Assembly (NCBI GenBank): GCA_024636585.1
Contig: JAGXGS010000035.1
Coordinates: 1 to 64,000 of the forward strand
DNA length: 64,000 bases
DNA from: Thiogranum sp.
GTDB taxonomy: Bacteria; Pseudomonadota; Gammaproteobacteria; DSM-19610
Reading direction: 5' to 3'
Below, piece after piece: positions 1 to 7,577 of the stretch (positions are counted from its first letter, which is position 1; every line of letters starts with the position of its first letter). A program made the position numbers and the translations under genes. The notes below the pieces were generated by a model. That model made no database searches. It had not been told where the DNA came from and was given only the letters and a program-made list of their open reading frames with translations.

Positions 1-1
1 A

Positions 2-178
2 GAATGGATCCCGGAGGTCGGCTATGCGTCATTCGAGGAAGCGAAATACCGGATCACGCAGTATACGATCGGCTACTACAGTCAGTTCAGGCCGCACACG
101 CACAACGATGGGTTGGCACCCAATGTGGCTGAACGACAGTACTGGAATGCCTATAAACCTGTGGCTAAAATGACTTGA
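2..178 (+). CDS. IS3-family transposase OrfB, C-terminal fragment
   Basis: The open frame enters from the left edge and ends at TGA 176-178, so only the last 58 residues are visible. They contain the usual end of an IS3-family DDE integrase: a W-x-P-x-x-GY block, then YYSQFRPH followed by an N-x-GL-x-P-N segment and a terminal E-x-x-YW. In this family the region follows the catalytic Glu and lies at the end of the integrase core. The protein would cut and join the ends of its own element. The stop codon runs into a terminal inverted repeat, which supports an intact right end. Whether the rest of the element is complete cannot be seen here. Confidence 0.8.
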   Translation, partial: EWIPEVGYASFEEAKYRITQYTIGYYSQFRPHTHNDGLAPNVAERQYWNAYKPVAKMT

Positions 179-186
179 CCACTACA
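176..186 (+). repeat. Right terminal inverted repeat of the IS3-family element
   Basis: TGACCACTACA overlaps the transposase stop. Read from outside it gives TGTAGTGGTCA, matching the TG...CA ends of many IS3-family elements. The element boundary is therefore placed at about base 186, and the next bases (gttt) would hold the 3-4 bp target duplication. The left end is outside the window, so the duplication cannot be confirmed. Confidence 0.6.
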
Positions 187-214
187 GTTTGATAAAAGCG
201 GATAAAAAAGAAAT

Positions 215-481
215 ATGAGTAATATTACAGATGATATGAAGGTCGAATACATTGATAACGCAATTCAGAAGCTGAATACGTACGCAAAGGAAGACAGTTT
301 AAAAGATTTAATATCGATATTAGAGGCCTTAAAACAAGACCCGCATAACGAATCACTTTCGGCAAAACTTACTGATACATGGAGGAATCTTGGTGTGTAT
401 CAAGGCACAGTTTTAACCTATGTGCCCGATTTCTATACTTTGATACCGGATGATATTTTTGGAGATAATTTAAAAAAGTAA
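215..481 (+). CDS. Hypothetical protein, 88 aa, beside the IS element
   Basis: Not recognised. The protein is small, acidic and mostly alpha-helical in character, with no signal peptide, membrane segment or cysteine motif. Its A+T-rich codon use differs sharply from the GC-rich core genes later in the window and suggests acquired DNA. A purine-rich stretch (aaaaaagaaat) just upstream of the ATG could serve as a weak ribosome binding site. It begins 29 bases after the inferred end of the IS3-family element, so it could be a cargo or target-site gene. Small helical proteins of this kind include immunity proteins and antitoxins, but nothing here shows that function. Confidence 0.5.
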   Translation: MSNITDDMKVEYIDNAIQKLNTYAKEDSLKDLISILEALKQDPHNESLSAKLTDTWRNLGVYQGTVLTYVPDFYTLIPDDIFGDNLKK

Positions 482-526
482 GTGGGGTTAATGAATGAGG
501 GGGGCTGAATCGAGGAGTTTCACAGA

Positions 527-987
527 ATGTGTGTCCCAAGCCACTTCAAGGAAGACGATATTGAAAAGCTTCAGCAATATATTCGTGACTACGGATTTGG
601 TCTGCTAGTAGTGGCTGATGAAGATGGAATTGAAGCCAACCATGTCCCCTTTCATTTGAGTCCTGAAGAGCAGGGTTCTCTTGGGCACCTTCAGTGCCAC
701 GCTCGCGAGGGTGCCAGGGTCGTCGCTGCCGCACGTCGCCAACCGGAACTTGATGCGCTCATTGAGGAAATCACCCACGCGGGCGGGTATGCTGTCGCAC
801 TTGCCGGCGACGTCAAAGACGAGGCCTTCGCGAAAGCCCTGGTCGAACTGGTGGAAGCCACACCCGCCGTGTGGCGCAGCCGAAGGAAATCGCACAATCA
901 GTTCTCTACGTTGCGCCCGACGCGTCGAGCTTCACCACTGGTTCGGCGCTCCTGGCTGATGCCGGAGTTTCCGTTAATCGCACCTGA
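527..987 (+). pseudogene. Chimeric pseudogene: PaiB-like N-terminus joined to SDR fragments
   Basis: The track shows one 171-aa ORF, but it is a mosaic. Residues 1 to about 60 resemble the start of PaiB/FMN-binding regulators (M-x-VPSHF, then GIEANHVPFHL and a GHLQCH stretch). From about base 707 the frame reads as the middle of a short-chain dehydrogenase (REGARVVAAARRQPELDAL, then GDVKDEAFAKALVELV). After about base 868 the ORF turns to arginine-rich nonsense. The normal SDR C-terminus continues in another frame at 877-987 (QPKEIAQSVLY, then DASSFTTGSALLAD) and stops at TGA 985-987. The part of the SDR with the YxxxK active site is missing. At least two deletion or recombination events are needed, and no functional product is expected. 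Confidence 0.75.
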
Positions 988-1020
988 ATACGTACAGCCA
1001 CTATGCCCATGGAACTCTAG

Positions 1021-1860
1021 ATGTCTGACTATGACCGCATAGCCGAGGCAATTAGTTTTATTTCTAGTCGGTTATCCAGCCAACCGACCTTGGATGAAAT
1101 GGCCGCTCACCTACATCTGAGCCCCTTCCACTTTCAACGTCTATTCTGCCGTTGGGCTGGTGTGACGCCCAAAAGATTTTTACAAGTGCTTACACTGGAG
1201 CGCGCGAAGCAACTTCTAAGCGAAGCAAAACCGTTGCTTGAAGTGTCGGACACGCTGGGGTTGAGCAGCGGATCGCGTTTGTACGACCACTTTATTCATC
1301 TGGAAGCAGTCACACCTGGCGAATACAAGAAAGGTGGCGCGAATGTAACCATTGAGTATGCTGTACATGACACTCCCTTTGGAAAAGCATTTATTGCCAT
1401 CACACCGCGCGGTATCAGTAATTTCTCGTTTTTGGAGCACGCGGAAATTGATGGGCACCTGACCGATCTAAATAATAAATGGCCGCATGCGACGGTGCGT
1501 GAAAATCGTCCACGAACGCTTGCGGTTGTTAACGCCATGTTCGGCGGAGGAAAGAAACCGGACCGTCCATTGTCTTTGTACGTTTCCGGAACGAATTTCC
1601 AGATCAGTGTGTGGAAAGCATTACTACAGATACCCCCGGCAACAGTGACTAGCTATTCCCAAATTGCCACCGCAATAGGTCATTCAAATTCTGCAAGAGC
1701 CGTGGGACTGGCGGTAGGCGCTAACCCCGTCGCGTTTCTTATTCCCTGCCACCGCGTCATTCAACAAAGCGGCAGGCTTGGCGGGTATCATTGGGGCGAG
1801 ACTCGAAAACACGCTATACATGCGTGGGAAGCGGCGAGGTATGAGCAAGTTGAGCCATAA
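1021..1860 (+). CDS. Ada-like AraC regulator / methylated-DNA-protein cysteine methyltransferase
   Basis: A 279-aa two-domain protein. Residues about 1-105 are an AraC-type DNA-binding domain with two HTH motifs (TLDEMAAHLHLSPFHFQRLF is the first). Residues about 110-270 are an O6-alkylguanine-DNA alkyltransferase domain with the active-site PCHRV motif followed by GRLGGYHWG. The Cys accepts the alkyl group from O6-methylguanine irreversibly. The N-terminal zinc/phosphotriester domain of full-length Ada is absent, so methyl-phosphotriester sensing as in E. coli Ada is not expected. This short Ada class is common in bacteria. The ATG lies just after the chimeric pseudogene, and the gene sits in accessory DNA with lower GC than the core. 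Confidence 0.88.
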   Translation: MSDYDRIAEAISFISSRLSSQPTLDEMAAHLHLSPFHFQRLFCRWAGVTPKRFLQVLTLERAKQLLSEAKPLLEVSDTLGLSSGSRLYDHFIHLEAVTPGEYKKGGANVTIEYAVHDTPFGKAFIAITPRGISNFSFLEHAEIDGHLTDLNNKWPHATVRENRPRTLAVVNAMFGGGKKPDRPLSLYVSGTNFQISVWKALLQIPPATVTSYSQIATAIGHSNSARAVGLAVGANPVAFLIPCHRVIQQSGRLGGYHWGETRKHAIHAWEAARYEQVEP

Positions 1861-1982
1861 CAAGCGACTGTGATCCCGGGTTTACCGCTGTCACGGTTGA
1901 CAATTACATGCACTCGGACAGCAAAAAAATGCCGCTCATTCCTCGTGCTGCTTTGTACTGCCGGTGATGTGAAGCGTTAGCT
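1854..1982 (+). other. attC-like imperfect inverted repeat after the Ada-like gene
   Basis: The Ada-like stop codon sits inside gccataacaagcg, and about 125 bases later the sequence gaagcgttag appears. The two ends form an imperfect inverted repeat (TAAC..GC..CAC..ATC.CCGG against the reverse complement of ccggtgatgtgaagcgtta). Placement at a stop codon, length near 129 bp and a terminal GCGTTAG resemble attC sites of chromosomal integrons. The GTTRRRY core is not exact (GTTAGCT) and I see no second copy or integrase. This is a weak call; the sequence may be plain intergenic DNA. Confidence 0.2.
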
Positions 1983-2326
1983 ACAACAAGCCATCTTCGC
2001 GGTTCCAAAAACGGAAAAAGGAATCCACTCGAGGATTGTCTCTTACAGGACATCCATGCAAAAAGAGCGTCGTGTGCACGGATTCATAAGCGATGGCTAT
2101 GGAAAGCGATATCTCATATTTTGTTTGTATTTTGTACTCGGAGATTTGCGAGGTGCGAATGCGTATTTGCGCTGGTATGAAAAAACGTTTTCGGACGATA
2201 TGGGCGAGCCAATCCAGAAGCTGTGTACGGCGATCCTGTTATATCGCTCTGACAACGTTGGGCGGCACGATGCGCCACGGTTCGAATTCGTGATAGCATT
2301 TCATTTCAGCTATCTACGGAGACACC
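1983..2326 (+). other. Intergenic stretch, no supported gene
   Basis: A 344-base A+T-richer gap before the lipoprotein gene. The track ORF at 2056-2442 runs out of frame into the lipoprotein gene, has no recognisable motif, and is rejected. No tRNA, clear promoter or terminator is visible; the lipoprotein ribosome binding site lies at the right edge (tctacggagacacc). Confidence 0.5.
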
Positions 2327-2830
2327 ATGAACAGAAGCCGCTTTTTCGCTGCAGCAGTGACAGTTATGGCATTGATCCTGGCAGGCGGTTGCGCATCGCG
2401 CCCCGAAACACGGGCAGAGTACTCAGGCATGCCACCGCTTGAAAGCGGTTGGAGTCGGGTGTATTTGAGTGCTGGCATGCAGAGCGGCGTGAAACTTTGG
2501 AGCGTTCATCAGGTGGATCCCGTCTTCATTAACGATCAACGCATCGGGACAAATGCAAAAGACGAACACTTGGTGGTTGATTTACGTCCTGGCACTTATG
2601 AGGCGTACTGCACACCTGAGGAGCCTGCAAAGAACTTCACTGAAAAGCGTCAATTTAAATTTGCCGCCAATGAAACACGCTACCTTGCCTGCGATATGGA
2701 GCGCAAAGGTGCCGGGGCGTCCTTTGGTTTGATTGGCGTCCTGGCGTCTGAATATCTCACAAAGTCGTATTTGCATGACAGGCCGCTAGACCCGTCTAGT
2801 AAGCTGGTTTCTTACAAGAAGCTCCAATAG
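2327..2830 (+). CDS. Predicted lipoprotein, DUF2846-like
   Basis: 167 aa. The N-terminus is a lipoprotein signal (NRSR, a hydrophobic core, then lipobox LAGGC with the lipidated Cys at about residue 22). The mature part has the pattern of small envelope lipoproteins of the DUF2846 type: a W-x-RVYLSAG strand near the start, a 'VFINDQRIGT' strand-turn, then a 'LRPGTYEAYC' loop and an 'ETRYLACD' strand. That suggests a compact beta-sandwich. Having Asp at +2 would retain it in the inner membrane by the E. coli rule, but here +2 is Ala, so outer-membrane sorting is expected. A ggaga ribosome binding site precedes the ATG. The cellular role is unknown, and the family assignment is by pattern only. 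Confidence 0.7.
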   Translation: MNRSRFFAAAVTVMALILAGGCASRPETRAEYSGMPPLESGWSRVYLSAGMQSGVKLWSVHQVDPVFINDQRIGTNAKDEHLVVDLRPGTYEAYCTPEEPAKNFTEKRQFKFAANETRYLACDMERKGAGASFGLIGVLASEYLTKSYLHDRPLDPSSKLVSYKKLQ

Positions 2831-2924
2831 AAAGAAATCGTTTCTGATTCAGGCTTGCTGCCAGATGGTGAGATGGGTTTGCGTAGCGGTACGACGCTCG
2901 CCGCATGAACAAGGGAGATCAAGT

Positions 2925-3818
2925 GTGGGCATGAGTACGGCTTTCGTGGCGCTGGCGGCTCTTTTCTGGGGGCTGTCAGGCGGGATCGGCGGGATTCTCA
3001 TGGCCAACGGCTGGGACGCGTTCGTGGTGTCATTCTACAGGGGCGCGATCGGGCTGTTGTTCGTGCTTGGCTGGCTAATGCTTCGCCCGCGCGGCAGCGG
3101 TTTGGCGAGCCGCCGACTGTGGTTCTGGTCTGTGATCGCGGGTCTTGGCGTAGCTGGAAACTTCGCGTTTTACTTCGTGAGCATCGGAGAGGGCAGCGTT
3201 GCGGTTGCAGCTGCATTGATGTACTGCGCGCCAGTGTTTGTGTATCTTGTGTCATTCGCACTAAAGCTTGAACGTCCCACCGCATTGAAGTGGGCTGCTA
3301 TCGCAGTGGTGATGGTGGGCGTTGTGTTGCTCACACAGATTTATGACGTCGGTGCAAGTGGCGTCACGCCGGTCGGCGTGGGCGCCGGGCTGTTTGCCGG
3401 GCTTTCCTACGCGGTGTTCATTTTCGGCTTCAAGTATGCGGCGCCGCACGGCAGCCCGCAGGCAATTCTCTCGATTGCATTTGCGGTTCTTGTCACTATC
3501 CTTATCTGGCCGGGTGATGCCAGTCAGACTGTTGCAGTGCTGAGCACACCGGACTGGCCGCTGTTCGCAGGATTGGGTGTGTTTGGTGCGGGATTGTCTT
3601 TCGTGCTTTACATCATCGGTCTGAGAGGGACTACGCCGGCTGTAGCGTCAATCGTGGCGATGGTCGAGCCGGTTACCGCCTCCCTGTTTGGCTTTGTGGT
3701 TTTAAATCAAGGTTTGGCAGGTCCGCAAATCGTCGGCATGGGACTGATACTAATCACAGTGACTGCGCTCAGCGTATTCTCGCGAGCCGGACGACCTTCC
3801 GATTTAGTCGATAGCTGA
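2925..3818 (+). CDS. EamA/DMT-superfamily transporter
   Basis: About 297 aa with ten hydrophobic segments arranged as two repeats of five, the layout of EamA (drug/metabolite transporter) permeases. The first repeat opens at FVALAALFWGLSGG; the second begins near GVGAGLFAGLSYAVFIFGF and ends with a VASIVAMVEPVTASLFGF stretch typical of the family. The track starts at 2865, but a GGGAG ribosome binding site at about 2913-2917 sits 7 bases before GTG 2925 and 13 before ATG 2931. I therefore chose GTG 2925; ATG 2931 is the alternative. The substrate cannot be predicted: family members export amino acids, metabolites or toxic compounds. It stands alone, with no operon partner visible. Confidence 0.85.
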   Translation: MGMSTAFVALAALFWGLSGGIGGILMANGWDAFVVSFYRGAIGLLFVLGWLMLRPRGSGLASRRLWFWSVIAGLGVAGNFAFYFVSIGEGSVAVAAALMYCAPVFVYLVSFALKLERPTALKWAAIAVVMVGVVLLTQIYDVGASGVTPVGVGAGLFAGLSYAVFIFGFKYAAPHGSPQAILSIAFAVLVTILIWPGDASQTVAVLSTPDWPLFAGLGVFGAGLSFVLYIIGLRGTTPAVASIVAMVEPVTASLFGFVVLNQGLAGPQIVGMGLILITVTALSVFSRAGRPSDLVDS

Positions 3819-3930
3819 GTGGCGTTTGGATCTCAGAGTGGTGACGCTTAACAATACCAGGGTGTCGGGTTAGTATTCGGCACTGAAAATAAGTAGCATC
3901 CCATGTGGCATAGAGGTTGAATTACATATT

Positions 3931-4173
3931 ATGACCAATATTCAAAACGGTAAATATAAATCCTATCTTAAAAGAGCCTGGGCAATCTATGCGCTACTCA
4001 CGGTTGCCCTTATCGTTGTATTAGTACTGTTTTTCGCCGGGGACAATGAAGAGAGGTTCTTCTTCACGATAATGCCTGCAGCAGCAGCGTATGTTTTTCG
4101 TCCGACAGAAAGCCACCTGGGAAAACTCATTTTCAAATTCACTGGCGTTTCTAATCCCGAAGAGAATGAATGA
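3931..4173 (+). CDS. Small inner-membrane protein, 80 aa
   Basis: Not recognised. A short polar, Lys/Tyr-rich N-terminus (residues 1-15) leads into a hydrophobic segment at about 17-37 (AIYALLTVALIVVLVLFF). A second, weaker hydrophobic segment lies at about 45-57 (FFFTIMPAAAAYVF), followed by a polar tail. Two membrane passes are likely. The codon use is A+T-richer than the core genes, as in the rest of this accessory stretch. It is followed 51 bases later by the zinc-ribbon gene, with which it might be cotranscribed. Confidence 0.5.
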   Translation: MTNIQNGKYKSYLKRAWAIYALLTVALIVVLVLFFAGDNEERFFFTIMPAAAAYVFRPTESHLGKLIFKFTGVSNPEENE

Positions 4174-4224
4174 ACGCCGGCTGACAAAGCGCGCCGTTCC
4201 ATATGGCAACAACGAGGCATCGGT

Positions 4225-4437
4225 ATGGAAATCATTTTAGAATCCACTCTCACTTGTCCAGAGTGCGGTTATACAGAAACGGAAACCATGCCCACAGATT
4301 CTTGCCAGTGGTTTTATGAGTGCAAAGGCTGCGGCACAGTTCTCAAACCAAAGAAAGGCGATTGCTGTGTTTTCTGTTCCTACGGTTCTGTTCCATGCCC
4401 ATCGATTCAGAAAGGTTCGGGTAGTTCTGCGCCGTAG
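4225..4437 (+). CDS. Small zinc-ribbon protein with GDCCVFCSYG motif
   Basis: 70 aa with eight or more cysteines. An N-terminal CPECGY pair and a central CKGCG pair form a likely zinc ribbon. These are followed by the signature GDCCVFCSYGSVPCP, known from a family of short uncharacterised proteins often found near metal- or mercury-resistance genes. The cysteines suggest metal binding; no enzymatic residues are visible. The 70-aa length is normal for the family, so the gene looks intact. No mer or other metal resistance gene adjoins it here, although a copper operon lies about 8.5 kb downstream. The function is unknown. Confidence 0.7.
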   Translation: MEIILESTLTCPECGYTETETMPTDSCQWFYECKGCGTVLKPKKGDCCVFCSYGSVPCPSIQKGSGSSAP

Positions 4438-4634
4438 CAACAATGCCGCAGCCATCGAGTTCTATGAAAAAGGGCTGGTTCTCGATGATCATCTTCGGGA
4501 GGTGGCGTACAACCCGTTATTCCGGGTTGGCCCCACAGATTAAAACGCATAGCAACGCGTTTCATCCTTGATTTGCGGGCTGGCGTCCGGCGGAGGGGCG
4601 TCCTGGCTCCGAAGAGCTCAGATGTTGGAGATGA

Positions 4635-4650
4635 TGTGACCTGCATCACA
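4635..4650. promoter_or_regulatory. CRP/Vfr-type binding site upstream of the adenylate cyclase
   Basis: TGTGACCTGCATCACA is a perfect TGTGA-N6-TCACA palindrome, the consensus core for CRP-family regulators. It ends 57 bases before the chosen ATG of the adenylate cyclase, so cAMP-CRP could control synthesis of its own ligand. Activation or repression cannot be decided because the transcription start is not visible. Confidence 0.7.
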
Positions 4651-4707
4651 TTACTTTTGCGATCCAGCGCTAATAATTTCCCTGTTCATGGCGCCATATA
4701 TACCCAG

Positions 4708-6213
4708 ATGACCTATCCGTCCCGATTCCAGATATTTGCCTACTACCTGCTCAGTGTGCTGGTGCTGAGCATATTTGCCTTTCGCAGCACTTCGGATTAC
4801 CAGGGATACCCGGAATATTACATTATCCTGTTGATTGCGCTGCCGTATTTTGTTTCCGGTGTTAGCCGGGCTGTGCTTGAGCCACGGGTCGTGCTGAAGG
4901 TCCCGGCGCTTGATCGCTCGCGCCGGCAACTTTACCTCGACCTCAGCCTGTTCGCCTGCATTGCGCTGTCCCTGCTGGCGTTTGAGCTTTTCGTTTACGG
5001 GCATCCCGTATATACCGCATTGAAATCCGGAATATGGGCATTCGCCATTGGCTACTTCGCCAGCATCGACAGTGCGCTGCACCGCGTGCGCTCCAGTTAT
5101 GACGGTCACAGCAATACCGTGGCGTTGAAAGATAGCGCGCTTCCGGTATCGCAGAAACTGAGTCTGTTTCTGAGTACCGCAGTGCTCCTGATTGTGGGCA
5201 CCACTGCGATCAGTGCCTATGGCTATATCAATATTGATACGTCTCTACCGTCGTCGACGGTCAGCCAGATTCAGCAGGAGTTTATTGTCGAGACGCTGTT
5301 TATTCTGGGCATCATCATTGCGCTTACTACCCGGGTGCTGGTTTCCTATTCCACTAATTTGCAGATGATGTTCAAGACCCAGATAGACATGCTGAAAGAC
5401 GTTCAGGAAGGCGCGCTGGACAAACACGTCCCGGTGCTGACCCAGGACGAGTTCGGTATCATTGCGCAACAGATCAACCTGATCATAGATCAACTGCGCG
5501 AGAAGAGCCGGATACAGAAGACCCTGGAACAGGTGGTCAGCCCCGATATCATGCAGCGGTTGCTGTCCGCGCGGGAGGGGAAGGTCAAGGAAGCCCAGGA
5601 ATACGACCTCGCGATCCTGTTCTGCGACCTGCGCAATTTCACCAGTTACGCAGAGAGCAAACCGCCGGATGAAGTCATTATGTTTCTCAATGCGTACTTC
5701 ACCAAGCTTGCCGATGTCGTGGCCGAACATAACGGCATCGTAAACAAGTTCATTGGCGATGCGATCCTCGCTGTGTTTGGTGTCGACGGGAAGCCGGATT
5801 ACGCTAAAAATGCGGTGGAAGCTGCGCTGGACATAATGCTGCACTCCAGCTCAGCGGTCATGCGCGACGGTACAAAGATCGAGGTCGGAATCGGAATCAA
5901 CTGCGGCCGGGCGGCCGCCGGGACCATTGGTTCGAGCGAGCGTTTCGAGTACACGTTTATCGGTGATTCGGTGAATCTTGCCAGTCGGCTGGATGGACTG
6001 AGCAAGCGGCTGGGGTATCGCATCGTCGCGTCCGCCGGTGTGTACGATCTGATTCCGGGGCGTCACCAGGCCATGTTTGCCGACCTGGGAGCTCATAACA
6101 TCCGCGGCAAGTCGCAGCCGGTCCATCTGTACGGTGCCATGTCGGGAGCTGACAATCTCGACGCCGAGAATATCCTGAAGTTCAGTGCTGCACCCGGATC
6201 AAAATCCGCCTAG
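4708..6213 (+). CDS. Membrane class III adenylate cyclase with HAMP domain
   Basis: 501 aa from ATG 4708; the track's 546-aa version adds an arginine-rich stretch without signal or conservation. About six hydrophobic segments occupy residues 1-216, then a HAMP-like linker (about 210-265), then a class III nucleotide cyclase domain (about 290-480). Visible catalytic features are the first metal Asp in LFCDLRNFTSY, the second metal Asp in NKFIGDAILAVFG, the adenine-selecting Lys of NKFIGD with Thr in YTFIGDSVN, and the transition-state Asn and Arg in SVNLASRL. This pattern predicts cAMP rather than cGMP synthesis. The membrane part is probably a sensor. A perfect CRP box lies upstream. The 3' end overlaps the convergent HD-GYP gene by 15 bases. 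Confidence 0.88.
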   Translation: MTYPSRFQIFAYYLLSVLVLSIFAFRSTSDYQGYPEYYIILLIALPYFVSGVSRAVLEPRVVLKVPALDRSRRQLYLDLSLFACIALSLLAFELFVYGHPVYTALKSGIWAFAIGYFASIDSALHRVRSSYDGHSNTVALKDSALPVSQKLSLFLSTAVLLIVGTTAISAYGYINIDTSLPSSTVSQIQQEFIVETLFILGIIIALTTRVLVSYSTNLQMMFKTQIDMLKDVQEGALDKHVPVLTQDEFGIIAQQINLIIDQLREKSRIQKTLEQVVSPDIMQRLLSAREGKVKEAQEYDLAILFCDLRNFTSYAESKPPDEVIMFLNAYFTKLADVVAEHNGIVNKFIGDAILAVFGVDGKPDYAKNAVEAALDIMLHSSSAVMRDGTKIEVGIGINCGRAAAGTIGSSERFEYTFIGDSVNLASRLDGLSKRLGYRIVASAGVYDLIPGRHQAMFADLGAHNIRGKSQPVHLYGAMSGADNLDAENILKFSAAPGSKSA

Positions 6214-7443
6214 TTCCCGCAGCACAAAGCTCCGTACATCGATGTTGTAGTCCTGCGCATCGACCAGTTTTTGCACTTCATAGGCGTTGTCATCACTACC
6301 TTTCTCCCTGAACATGGCGAGGTTCATGGTCTTTGGCGGTTCCACCGGCTGGCGCCGTGCATCCAGAACCAGCATGACCCGTGGATACAGGCGCGCATCC
6401 GGCTGAGACGAAATGACGATCCCGATATGTCCCGAGCGCAGTGCTACCGTGCTGCCGATGGGATAGATCCCGATGCACTGGATGAACTTCTCGACCAGCA
6501 GCGCATCGAACAGCCCCTCTCTCCAGGAGTAGATGTATTTGAGAGCCACATCGAGGCCGATTTTTTCACGGCCATGCACGCCACTGGTGACGCTGTCATA
6601 GGTATCGACGAGCGAAACGATCCGGGTGCAGATATCCAGCTGTGAGTTCTTGAGTTTTCCCGGATAGCCGCTGCCGTCCGCGCGTTCGTGATGATCGCGG
6701 GCGATCGCAATCACCCGCTCCGATACGCCCTCGAGGTTCTTCATGATCATCATGCCGATGCGGGTGTGACTCTGCAGCATGGCACGATCTTCCTCGGAAA
6801 GATCACCGGTGTCCTTCAACAGGTTGTCAGGAAGCTTGGTCTCGCCGATGTCATGGACGAGGGCGCCCATGCCCATCTCCACCAGCGTATCTTTGTCGAG
6901 GCCGAGGTACCGGCCAAAGGAAATGGACAGAGTACAGACGGTCATGGCATGCGCAACCAGTGCATCGTCTTTGTCGTTCAGGCAGTTGAGCAATAGCAGT
7001 GCGTCGGGATTGCGCAGGATACTGTCGACCATCTCGCTGACCACGCGACGTGTTTCCACAATATCCAGGCTCCTGCCCATGCGCACGTCGTCGAACAGCG
7101 CGGTAGCCATGTCATGCGCGTGCCGGTGTATGTTTTTGGCGACAGGATACTCGTCTTCAAAGTTGCTGCGGTAGGGCTCGGCGGGTTTGACGATACGGCC
7201 GGTCTCCTGCTCCATCGCGCGGATTGCGTCACCGCTGTTGGCAGCCTGGCCTTCCGGTACAGCGACGGTGCTTTTCTCCGTATCGACAAATACGAAGTCG
7301 CATAGCTCCGTGATCTGTTCGAGTTCGTCGTTGTTGGTAATGCGAAAGCCCTGAAACAGGAAGGGAGATTCCAGCCATGGGCGGTCCAGCTCGGACACGT
7401 ACATGCCTTTTTGCAGATCGATCGGTGCGACTATGACCTTCAT
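6199..7443 (-). CDS. DUF3391/HD-GYP protein, likely c-di-GMP phosphodiesterase
   Basis: 414 aa, cytoplasmic. Residues about 1-120 match the DUF3391 N-terminal region that precedes many HD-GYP domains (VIVAPIDLQKGMYVSELDRPW opens it). The HD-GYP domain spans about 140-340, with the metal-binding His-Asp in LVHDIGETKLPDNLL and the second signature HHERADGSGYPGKL. HD-GYP enzymes hydrolyse c-di-GMP to pGpG or GMP. One oddity is HDIGE where most members have HDIGK, although Lys follows two residues later. About 70 residues follow the domain. The gene is convergent with the adenylate cyclase, so two nucleotide second-messenger genes meet here. The ATG start at 7443 lacks a strong ribosome binding site but fits the family N-terminus. 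Confidence 0.88.
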   Translation of the reverse strand: MKVIVAPIDLQKGMYVSELDRPWLESPFLFQGFRITNNDELEQITELCDFVFVDTEKSTVAVPEGQAANSGDAIRAMEQETGRIVKPAEPYRSNFEDEYPVAKNIHRHAHDMATALFDDVRMGRSLDIVETRRVVSEMVDSILRNPDALLLLNCLNDKDDALVAHAMTVCTLSISFGRYLGLDKDTLVEMGMGALVHDIGETKLPDNLLKDTGDLSEEDRAMLQSHTRIGMMIMKNLEGVSERVIAIARDHHERADGSGYPGKLKNSQLDICTRIVSLVDTYDSVTSGVHGREKIGLDVALKYIYSWREGLFDALLVEKFIQCIGIYPIGSTVALRSGHIGIVISSQPDARLYPRVMLVLDARRQPVEPPKTMNLAMFREKGSDDNAYEVQKLVDAQDYNIDVRSFVLRELGGF

Positions 7444-7577
7444 GTTGGCTCGTTTAAGGGCGGGATCATATCCCTATGATTGGCGTATAAATGCGGCCGC
7501 ATCCTGTAAAGGTTGAGCCGTGCCGGTAACATCTGCAATAAAACAGGAGCTTGCAGAGAATACCGGCAAAATCGTAT

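Noticed and set aside
527-1042. Single 171-aa protein as given by the ORF track
   Set aside because: Segments match unrelated families and the SDR C-terminus is in another frame; treated as a pseudogene.
2056-2442. 128-aa ORF
   Set aside because: Overlaps the start of a well-supported lipoprotein gene in another frame and shows no family motif or ribosome binding site.
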